From positions 1 through 27,449 of the forward strand of contig JABANP010000617.1 of NCBI GenBank assembly GCA_013115135.1: DNA of 27,449 nt, written 5' to 3'. Position numbers and translations under genes: made by a program. The notes beneath the pieces are model-generated. The model did not search any database. It was not told the origin of the DNA and worked only from the letters and a program-made list of their open reading frames with translations. This document shows positions 20,264-27,449 of the stretch, in pieces; position 1 is the stretch's first letter; each line of letters begins with the position of its first letter. This DNA is from Perkinsus olseni (Eukaryota > Perkinsozoa > Perkinsida > Perkinsidae).

Positions 20264-20271
20264 TTAGGTCC

Positions 20272-21166
20272 CTTTGTCGAATGAGTAGCTCACCTCACCT
20301 CGACTGCTGTGACTCGAGGGCGGTTGCCCGGGCCTCGGAGATCTCGGCGTATCGCCTTGCGTCTCAGACGAATCATCTGGATAATGTAGCGTAGTAATAT
20401 CAGCATTACTCACGGCCCCCACGAATAACGGTCGGGGGTATAGTCCACCGGGACTCCAGAGCGGTAGCACGCAAATGCTCTATAAAATTGATGCTTGGAT
20501 GATCCAGACGAGCTCGTTCGCAGTTAGGTCCCGAGTTCGATTCTTGGTTCCAATATTGCCCTGACAGTTGGCTAACGGTTTTCGCCGGAGTAATACATCG
20601 GCATACTTCGGAAGTACACATGAAAAATATACCTTATATCATATATTTATCATATTTGTCTGACAAATAGACTGCGTTAGTAGGAAGGATGCCATTCCAG
20701 TCTGGTGAACTCTCAGAGCGCAGTCGAGTTAGTACCAACTGGGCAGCCAGCACCACTCCAACGACTATGAGGTGAAGTCGGTGTAACCGGTTCAGCGAAC
20801 GAAGGGTCTCGGGCGCTACCAAGGAAGGACCGTGAGAGTCGAAATCTAATGGTTGCTCTACCCTTCGCACTAGAACGCAACACCACGACAAGCTCGCCTC
20901 TCTCGATCTCCCACAAGTGATCGTTTAACCGAGGCACAAGCGTTTTTGGTTGGTTTATGAACCTCAACCAACCAAACAATTACAAAATAGACAAACGTCG
21001 CGGTGACTAGTCCCAGCGGTTTCTCTGAGATGCCAATTACACTGAGACGAGCGCGGACGCCCGAGTGAGGTGGTGATAAATCGCTCGGGTAGGCGTGCGG
21101 ACGACAGCGCCCGAGGAAACGCTTTCCAGCTGTTATTTGATGTTTCCGATCAAATTGCCTCATCGC
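20272..21166. other. Spacer upstream of the second secreted-protein gene
   Basis: No supportable gene. A stretch at 20440-20550 has tRNA-like box A and box B fragments but does not fold as a tRNA. Several minus-strand frames at 20634-21307 are open but overlap the start of the next gene and have no motif. The last 100-200 bp should contain the promoter of the gene at 21167. Confidence 0.4.
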
Positions 21167-21910
21167 ATGAACTACTTTGGGTTCATTCTTCTTGGATATA
21201 GTGTGATATGTCACGCTGGTGATTTGGAAGGTGTCGAATGGTTGTATGGCAAGGGCCCTAGTGGTAAGAGATACTATTTGCAGCCGAAGCCTAATATACG
21301 AAGCCAAATCATCCAGATGAGCGGTACTGGCGAGGAAGCAGGCCCGTTTACCGACGTTTACCCTTTTCTGGAGGGTTATGCGCAGAAGCCAGAAGACCCC
21401 GTGAGATACGCTACGGTTTACGCAGTTTCAGAGGAGAACCGCCAAACAAGCTATACAGTGGCCGTCAATAGCCACTTGGGGCGTCCGCCATGCTTCTCGG
21501 AGACGGAGCCCGTCGCCGAAGGTGATGACATTTTCGAGGAAATCAATTATATCTGCCGAAACGGCGGCTTCGAGCTCCTCAAAGCTCGCCACGACCGTCA
21601 TCTGGCCGGACGCTATTTTGGTGCAATGGACTCCGAGCGCAGTGTCGAACTCGAAATTGACGATGGCGTACCGGTTAACGCGTCACTCAATGGAATCAAG
21701 AGCACTTCGTTGTCGTTCATGCCGGTCGACAGTCTTTTCGTCTATGCCGAATTGGACCATTCTGAAAAGATCAATCTGGTCCTTCCTCGTCGTGGAGCTG
21801 GTAAGTCTCATCTTCGTGAGGATAAGCGTATCTTTGGTTCGAACCTGGCTGAATGGAACTCTGCTGTTGTTCGTAAAACCAGTAGATTCGACGTTATAAT
21901 GACCGAGTGA
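21167..21910 (+). CDS. Secreted protein of unknown family (247 aa, apparently single exon)
   Basis: The frame runs from 21167 to a TGA at 21910. I chose this ATG because it opens a clean signal peptide, MNYFGFILLGYSVICHA, with likely cleavage before GDLEG. In-frame ATGs at 21095 and 21140 would put a polar stretch before it. The mature part is about 230 residues, acidic, with only two cysteines (PPCFSE and YICRNGG) and no further membrane segment. I do not recognise a domain. A perfect donor GTAAGT at 21801 and an acceptor at 21882 would remove 82 bp and end the protein soon after with VDSTL instead of about 36 other residues, so the C-terminus is uncertain. It shows no obvious similarity to the other secreted genes here. 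Confidence 0.62.
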   Translation: MNYFGFILLGYSVICHAGDLEGVEWLYGKGPSGKRYYLQPKPNIRSQIIQMSGTGEEAGPFTDVYPFLEGYAQKPEDPVRYATVYAVSEENRQTSYTVAVNSHLGRPPCFSETEPVAEGDDIFEEINYICRNGGFELLKARHDRHLAGRYFGAMDSERSVELEIDDGVPVNASLNGIKSTSLSFMPVDSLFVYAELDHSEKINLVLPRRGAGKSHLREDKRIFGSNLAEWNSAVVRKTSRFDVIMTE

Positions 21911-23554
21911 AGGGAACGAGGGTGAGGGAGTATTTTTTCATGTCGTTGTTATATAACCACCTCTAGTAAAACCGATGTCAAACGCTCTTTAATTTGAAGC
22001 TGTCATGTTGCATGTGATCGATGTTTTATAGTATAAATGAATTATTGAGTGAGCAGTTTACAAGGGTACGAAAGGCTTCCGATGAGAATTGCAGTGCGTC
22101 GACTGAGGAGGCTTGCCACGGTGGAAAAGCAATTTCCTTCGTTGTCCGGTTTTAGGGATACTCTTCCACGAATCGGGCTGGGCCTTATTCCCCCATTGTA
22201 GTCGGCTGGACATCGCTGTGCCCGTCGGGTACCGCTCGGAGCATTTTGATGTAGGTGCCACGCCTTCCAGTAACTGCTGCCACACTTCTGCTTCCGGTTT
22301 CTCCACAAGCCGGTCGCATGTCACTCTAGCACCATGGAATGCGAGAATTGGATTCCAATTATTGGAAGGACTTATTGAGCGGTTATTACTGCAGAATAAC
22401 CTCTGTTAAGGCATTCACCGGCGGTGAATCACCGCAATGGACGCTATAGTATAGGTCGACCCAATTAGGTTGTGTGGTGTCAGGTGGACGCCCTCCCCTT
22501 CCTGATCAGAGATTAGCATTTCACACTCTTTCGACTCGGGAATCCCTCTGGGAACTCTCTTGTTGACTCCAAGGCCTGGCGTGTTTCTCCTGAGAAGATT
22601 TCAGCCGCATCTTGAGAATTGACTTGCCCAGCGTGCTGCTAGAAATGCGAGTAAACTGCTCGAGTAGACAACTTGTCTACGGTGGCCTATAGGTTATATG
22701 CCGCAGCATATAAGGTTACTCCATCCAGCAGCAATCCAGTGCTTTGAAGACCGTGTTCGCAGACCTAATTCTGCCAATCATTGTCTCGATGGAGCAGTTC
22801 AGTGAGCTGACTTCAGTAAGCTCAGGTTACTAACCTGGTCAGATACTGGCCGGGCCAGTCTGGCCATACGGAGTGCTACATGCCGGTTCTACACGAACTT
22901 CGTGCAGAGCCGGTATGGGGGCTTCATGAGCACTCTATGTGTCTTGGAAGTGCGGCGGAGTTTATGCTCTCAGTACCTTCAATCGCAAGTCGAACGCACC
23001 ATTTTCTGGCGAACCGCCGCCTCGTCAGGAGCCCTCCTCCCGAATCAGGCTAGTAGCCTTGTGTAGTACAAAAGACTAATGTGAGTTTCAACTATGAGTG
23101 CTATAAGGTTCGAAGTTCGAACCTACGCGCATACGGTTCAGAGGGTCTTAGCCTAAGACTCTTAGGTCAAGCCGCTCGACTACTCGGGTTATCACTCGCC
23201 AGCGCAGTGATATATTACTACTGTTGGCAAAGCCATGTGCGGAGCTGGCATCGAACTGACGATCCGAGGTGATTGACGTACAACTGGCGAACCGCCAGCG
23301 GCAATGCCCACCTGGCATGTGACTCACATGATGTGGCAATTTTGAGGTTCGAGCGAAATACATGATCGAATTTTAGTGACCAATGCGACTATACCATTCA
23401 GAAGCCAATTCGGCGGATAAGGCCGTAGCCTATATGGGATTTGAGAATATCACATTAGCGAGTTGAGACGGCAAATTTGCGGTAGGGTCGAGATGGGGGG
23501 ATACAATTGGCGGATAAAAAAGTCATTTTAGCGGCATGCCTCAAATAAGGAATT
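21911..23554. other. Long spacer, hairpins but no supportable gene
   Basis: Open frames at 22042-22409 on both strands lack motifs and are not called. Small hairpins are frequent: gcggtga-a-tcaccgc near 22425, gtagaca-act-tgtctac near 22665, ttatatgc-cgca-gcatataa near 22693, aggttcgaa-g-ttcgaacct near 23106 and ctggcg-aac-cgccag near 23284. A tRNA-like stretch near 23095-23190 (minus) does not fold properly. No gene found. Confidence 0.45.
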
Positions 23555-23630
23555 CAATTTCGCGAATAAGACACACAATTTCATGGTTAAGGAAGTCAAT
23601 TTCGCTGATAAGGACATCAATTTCGGGGGG
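23555..23630. repeat. Degenerate 21-bp tandem repeat
   Basis: Three units of exactly 21 bp start with caatttc at 23555, 23576 and 23597, and a partial fourth starts at 23618. Looser relatives (caattcggcggataagg, caattggcggataaa) lie upstream at about 23404 and 23505. Because the period is a multiple of three, the plus strand reads as a seven-residue repeat of the type IS-x-x-R-x-(T/S). The minus strand reads as a Lys-Leu-x-x-Leu repeat. It lies about 100 bp before the truncation point of P450 copy 3. Confidence 0.75.
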
Positions 23631-23754
23631 TCAGCTTGAGCCGTACCGGAAATCTCCCCACTGTGATTCTCAGATTGATACAACTGCACGGCAGTGCGCG
23701 ACAGCAGCCTCATCGGATGGGGCTTCACACGGAGCTTATCTGGCTGCATATCAG

Positions 23755-25397
23755 ATAAGCTTCATGCTCCGACTTGCTCTCATGTCAACTGAGGATACAT
23801 TCAAGCCGATGACGAAGAAGTTTGGAAAAATATGCTGCTTCAAGTAGGCTGAACGATACCTGGTTAAGGCTGAGGCTGAGACCTGAGGTTCGACGGAATC
23901 TTCTATTCTGTCCGTGTAGGACTCCAACTCGTCAAGTACTGGTAGTCTCCGACATGCCCACCTACCGTAGCGTCATGAAGAGGAGACCGAGAGAGTTCAG
24001 CAAGCCCGACTATGAGAATATCATGGACGGTGTGAGCATGGCTACGGCTGAGGGTGATGTTTGGAAGAAGCATCGAAAGATATCCTCGCGACCTTTAACG
24101 CAGACCAACGTGAATAAGCTTTTGCCCATGATCACAAGAACTACCCAGCAGATGGTGGGTGCCTGACACGGCTCACCGAGATGTCTCATTCTTCCGATAC
24201 CAGGTCAAGAAACTGGAAGAATCCGCTGACGAGGAAGGGAATATCGCGTGGCATCCAGAAGAAGATCTTCGTCAGTGCGCTTCAATAGTTGTTTCGGCTC
24301 TCTGTATGGCCGAGAACTACCCGATGGCTTCAAAAGGTCATCATTGCCCTTTACGTCTCGGAAGTTCTCATTCGTCGTTTCAGATCCCCTTTACGGCGAT
24401 GAAATGCAAGCCAAGCTTTGGGGTCTCATCGGAGATTCATTCGCGATAAGTATGAAACTCTCTCGCGTCTTCTACCATGATTGGTTCCTGTACAAACTGA
24501 TTTTCCCCGGAGTAAGACAGGTAAGCCGGGGAGTGCTTCGGGCGCGACGGACCGTTCCAAGCTCAATGTTTCTCAGTTCGCGCATCGTTGGGAACGGGTC
24601 GAGTCGGAAGTGATAGAAAGCTTTCGAAGGAACGCCGTGAATGGATCCGATCACCCTTGTCTGTCTAAAAGCCTCAAGGAAAGTGCCGGCGCTGATTTTA
24701 GCGAGAAGGAGCTCGCACACACCCTCATGATGTGAGACAACTCACCTGTTTCGGCAGAGCCGTTCCATTGGATTTCAATGGGAGCGAATTAACATTCCAA
24801 TAATTGGAAAGTTCATCCACCGGGTGGATTCCACCCCCGTAGTTCTCTCCTGTGAATATGCCAACTCAGTGACCAGCTGAACTCTCATTTCTCAGGTATC
24901 TGGGGGGTGGTGGAGAAACTACCGCCAGCGCCGTCGCTTGGATGCTCCATGCGTTCTGTACCTATCCTGAGGTTCAGCAGAGAGCTAGAGCTGAAGCAGA
25001 CTCCATTGGAGAAATAACGCCTACCTCTATTCACAGTTTGCCTTACATCGAGGCATGCGCTTTGGAGGCTCTCAGAGTAAGCCTCAAAAGACGAGTCATT
25101 CGATAGACGTCTCCTCAGCTCAATCCCTCCGTACCGGTGAGCATCAACAAAGCTCTTGTCGATACCGAAGTGGCCGGGAAAACCGTCAAGGCCGGCACTC
25201 AACTCATCTTCCTGGTCGGCCAGATGATGAGGGAGAACTACGACGAGGGAGATAAGTTCATGTAAGTGCCTCTCAGAGTCCGCTGTTACAGTACTGACTC
25301 TCACATGCTCATAGACTATGAGTCATAGTTTGGGATATTCCAGTCTTTGGTCAGGCCTGAACGTTGGCCGAGGCCAACGTGTGCTCCTACAACTTAA
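23755..25397 (+). pseudogene. Cytochrome P450 copy 3, lacking exon 1 and the haem-binding exon
   Basis: Exons 2-8 are present and open: 23755-23843, 23920-24154, 24204-24336, 24384-24520, 24577-24731, 24896-25076 and 25119-25261. They have splice sites and intron sizes nearly identical to copy 2. Exon 2 is 9 nt shorter in frame. Exon 1 is missing: similarity to copy 2 fades inside intron 1 at about 23714, so there is no start codon or membrane anchor. Exon 9 starts at 25355 with the PERW codons, but the P450 sequence stops at about 25369. The new sequence reads to a stop at 25397, so the haem cysteine is lost. The C-helix, GGGETT and EALR are intact. It still has the ten residues deleted in copy 2. 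It cannot make a working P450. Confidence 0.93.
25361..25380. repeat. Perfect 9-bp palindrome at the P450 copy 3 breakpoint
   Basis: acgttggcc (25361-25369), the last bases shared with the other P450 copies, is followed after ga by its exact reverse complement ggccaacgt (25372-25380). The loss of exon 9 therefore coincides to the base with an inverted repeat, which suggests a fold-back event at the break. Confidence 0.9.
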
Positions 25398-25647
25398 TCA
25401 TCGTTCGCGTGACGGCGTGTGACCGGAAGACGACCTCGTGCCTCAGCTTCTCTCGACTTCTAAGCTCCTGGTGGATATGCTACATGGGCCGATTTGGTGA
25501 TTCCCGGTAATTTCAGTATCCCCACTTCTTACTAAGAAGGTCCTAGTAGGAATTTCTTACGTGAGCTTCTTTCAGCTTCCTCGACGTCTGGAATGTGTTC
25601 AGTCTGGTGGGACAGTGGAGCGTAACGTCAACAGCGAAGGTTGGGGC

Positions 25648-25678
25648 GGAGGCGAAGCTTCAATAAAGCTTCGCCTCC
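25648..25678. repeat. Perfect 13-bp inverted repeat, 5-nt loop
   Basis: ggaggcgaagctt (25648-25660) is the exact reverse complement of aagcttcgcctcc (25666-25678), with loop caata. Confidence 0.9.
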
Positions 25679-25710
25679 ACACCAACTTTCCGTCGCTCGG
25701 GCGCGCTGTC

Positions 25711-25751
25711 GGGTGTGTGTGCCCATAAAGCTGCCTTATGGGCACACACCC
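25711..25751. repeat. About 16-bp inverted repeat, 7-nt loop
   Basis: gtgtgtgcccataa (ending at 25728) pairs exactly with ttatgggcacacac (from 25736). The stem extends to gggtg/caccc if one gt dinucleotide is bulged. gcgcgc blocks flank it on both sides. Confidence 0.85.
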
Positions 25752-25952
25752 TTTTCGCGCGCAATCCAGTCCCCATTTGTGAACGAGTAGACTCCGACCA
25801 GAGGCATTACAAACAGCGTGTCGGACACGCCGTGTCCGAAGCTTAGGTATTGAACTGCTTGACGCTAGTCTTTACAAAAGAACTCCTTCAAAGTACCACA
25901 ATGTCCCACCTGCAGTGACGCCTGACGTCGACGTGTTCGCGCGCGCACGCAC

Positions 25953-26102
25953 GAATCTCGCTCGCCCAATATTCGCTGCATGAAACGGTTGCAGCCCATC
26001 GGCTGAAATGGATGGAAGAAGAAGCTTTAATTCCCATTATACTCAATCCTATGTCCATCCCAGGTGTTGTTGAGTCAACCAGTGCGGGTGTTACTACTAA
26101 CA
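25953..26102 (-). repeat. Dispersed repeat, copy 2 (inverted relative to 13949-14097)
   Basis: About 150 bp matches the reverse complement of 13949-14097 at high identity. On the left the match ends near 25953; on the right it ends near 26102, after which a long open frame continues on the plus strand. It is likely part of an element whose full form is not in this window. Confidence 0.75.
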
Positions 26103-26467
26103 TGGTGGAGAACCCGCTGGCTGAACTCCTTGAAGTCCTCGGCATCACTGAAGCCCCTCTACTACTGTGGTTATCTGCCGCTGAGTTGGAGACTGCTATG
26201 GAAGGCCAACCCCTTAGCAAGAAGGTCTATCTGAGACGTACCTTCTTCACTTACGTTGACGCCGAAGGCCCCAACTCTCAAGCTGCAAGCCATTCACGAA
26301 GGCCAACTACCACGGTACACCCACAACAGGTTACCCCCTCTGCTATTCCTGTTCTTCCCCCACCTCAAGGAGTGCCCCAAACCTCTTCAATGCAAGCCCA
26401 ACAACACCCTTCTGACAACGACATCACCGACGTCGCCTACTGGTGCGACCTATCCAGCCGGTCCTAA
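26012..26467 (+). CDS. Open frame in repeat DNA, possibly from a mobile element
   Basis: An open frame of 151 codons starts inside the dispersed repeat (MEEEALIPIILNPMSIPGVV) and is open about 100 nt further upstream. The first 85 residues have a protein-like mix with helical Leu/Glu stretches (NPLAELLEVLGI). The remainder is a P/Q/T/S-rich tail that enters the tandem repeats at 26271. This could be the start of a retroelement structural-type protein or a degraded gene, but I see no zinc knuckle, protease or polymerase motif. The copy near 14 kb has a one-base indel in this frame, which argues against general conservation. Confidence 0.25.
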   Translation: MEEEALIPIILNPMSIPGVVESTSAGVTTNMVENPLAELLEVLGITEAPLLLWLSAAELETAMEGQPLSKKVYLRRTFFTYVDAEGPNSQAASHSRRPTTTVHPQQVTPSAIPVLPPPQGVPQTSSMQAQQHPSDNDITDVAYWCDLSSRS

Positions 26468-27449
26468 CTCTTAAGCTGCGAGCTGCTCACGAAGGCCAGC
26501 CACCACATATATCTACACCAGGCTACTGTTGCTGCTCTCTCTACTAATCCCTCATCAAGGAATGCTCCACGCCTTCCCAACGTAAGGCCAACAGCTCTAA
26601 CTGCTAACTGCTGTTGCTAATCACACTCCACCCACGTCTCCGACAACAACCACAACGATCGTTTGAATAACTCAAAGCTATCTGGTGATTCATTCCACAA
26701 GTCCCACCGAGTCAACAGTCGACTCCACGACTTGAACTTCACCCACGCCTTTGACAATAACCACAACGGCTAAAGCTGGTTCAACACTGTCGAAGCTATT
26801 CGGTGATCCTATATTCACTAGTACTGCTACCACACCTTCTATTCGGCCATTCCATCAGCATCAGGAACCAACTATGACTATCCCTGTCACACTACTACCC
26901 ACCCTCGGTATCAGCGCAACACCGGCAGATTACCCCTACTGCTAGCTCTGTTCCGAGTCTACCACTATTTCCCCAAGGACCACTGAGTGGTCACCACTTC
27001 GTTCCTCTCAGCTGCGCACTCAACAATCCCTCTTTACAACGATGTTGTCATTGCTGTGACCTGACCCTCAAGCACATCGGTGTCACTACAAGCCTCACTG
27101 CATACTACTTCTCAACTCTACACACCTTCATCTTCGACATCAACCACAACGATCGTTCGGTTAACTCACTCAAAGCTATCTGATGATTCATTCCACAAGT
27201 CCCATCGAGTCAACAATCGACTCCACGACTTGAACTTCACCCACGCCTTTGACCATAACCACAACGGCTAAAGCTGGTTCAACACCGTCGAAGCTTTTCG
27301 GTGACCCTATACCCACTACCACTGCTACTACATCTTCAAGTTGAAGATTCTAACTTGTCCAAAGACGACCATCGACACCCTCGATATGCATTCAATGACA
27401 ATCCACCTCTTATTACTGTGTAACACTATTGGTATCTGTAACACTATTA
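26271..27449. repeat. Nested direct repeats in T/P/S-rich-coding DNA
   Basis: Two systems are visible. First, a block of about 192 bp starts at 26271 and again at 26463, sharing ctcaagctgcaagc-like and tcacgaaggcca sequence. Second, a block of about 200 bp at 26635-26842 recurs at about 27130-27339, 494 bp apart and closely similar, sharing cattccacaagtccca, cttgaacttcacccacgcc and ccacaacggctaaagctgg. Within each long block, ccacaacg followed by caaagctat or gaagctatt appears twice, so there is an inner repeat too. The sequence is pyrimidine-rich on the plus strand with many acc/act/tct triplets, but no single frame stays open, so it is not called as coding. The window ends inside this region. 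Confidence 0.7.

Larger units (their letters stand above)
25398..25952. other. Spacer with two large hairpins
   Basis: No gene. The block gaatgtgttcagtctgg at 25591-25607 corresponds to the gttcagtctg block of the 3' flanks of the other P450 copies, so copy 3 kept some downstream flank. Two strong hairpins (25648-25678, 25711-25751) and tcggacac-gcc-gtgtccga near 25820 follow. Confidence 0.5.

Noticed and set aside
20440..20550. tRNA-like box A and box B fragments on the plus strand
   Set aside because: A T-arm can be drawn, but no acceptor stem partner lies at the right distance and no anticodon arm forms.
20870..21307. Long minus-strand open frame overlapping the secreted-protein gene
   Set aside because: It is antisense to a gene with a convincing signal peptide and coding composition. 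No motif.
22042..22409. Overlapping open frames on both strands
   Set aside because: No motif, no splice partner, no paralog in the window. Composition gives no preference for either strand.
23095..23190. tRNA-like sequence on the minus strand (gtcgagcggctt and ggttcgaa boxes)
   Set aside because: The anticodon loop lacks the expected U33, the T stem does not pair properly, and the region is better explained by local palindromes (aggttcgaa-g-ttcgaacct). It may be a tRNA-derived repeat fragment.
23555..23630. CRISPR array
   Set aside because: The repeats are tandem 21-mers without spacers, degenerate, and in an intron-bearing eukaryotic context.

Overview
The window looks like nuclear DNA of a compact-genome protist. 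Every gene I can reconstruct is split by short GT-AG introns (mostly 41 to 165 bp, several only 41 to 49 bp). There are no bacterial signals: no operons, no Shine-Dalgarno sites and no dense coding. The mix of tandem P450 paralogs, small secreted lineage-specific proteins and decayed DNA transposons would suit an alveolate such as Perkinsus. That name is an inference from style; no marker gene here proves it.

Left part (1-8231). A MULE-type transposase relic lies at 1411-1752 (minus). A tentative two-exon fragment lies at 2511-2839 (plus). Next come two tandem six-exon paralogs on the minus strand. The upstream one (5375-6907) is an intact 356-residue secreted protein of a family I do not recognise. 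The downstream one (3227-4885) keeps the same exon phases but has an 11-nt deletion that shifts the frame. A probable inverted-repeat element follows at 7631-8231.

Central and right part. Three cytochrome P450 paralogs lie head to tail on the plus strand. Copy 1 (9478-11622) has nine exons and 509 residues with all diagnostic motifs. Copy 2 (14839-16928) has 499 residues and lacks ten residues through an in-frame 30-bp deletion. Copy 3 (23755-25397) has lost exon 1 and the haem-binding exon and is a pseudogene. Identity between copies is mosaic: some introns are identical and others unrelated, as expected from gene conversion. Part of the 3' flank is duplicated along with the genes. Between copies 2 and 3 are two unrelated small secreted-protein genes (18910-19479 and 21167-21910) and a clear 319-bp hAT-type MITE with a perfect 8-bp target duplication (19945-20263).

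The right end (25398-27449) holds hairpins, an inverted copy of a dispersed repeat also seen near 14 kb, and T/P/S-rich tandem repeats.

A window-wide feature is the number of short perfect inverted repeats with 1-7 nt loops, in introns and spacers but rarely in exons. I see no rRNA, no convincing tRNA, no CRISPR and no virus-like gene. All exon models were derived by eye from frame continuity, splice consensus and comparison between paralogs; no database search or RNA evidence was available.
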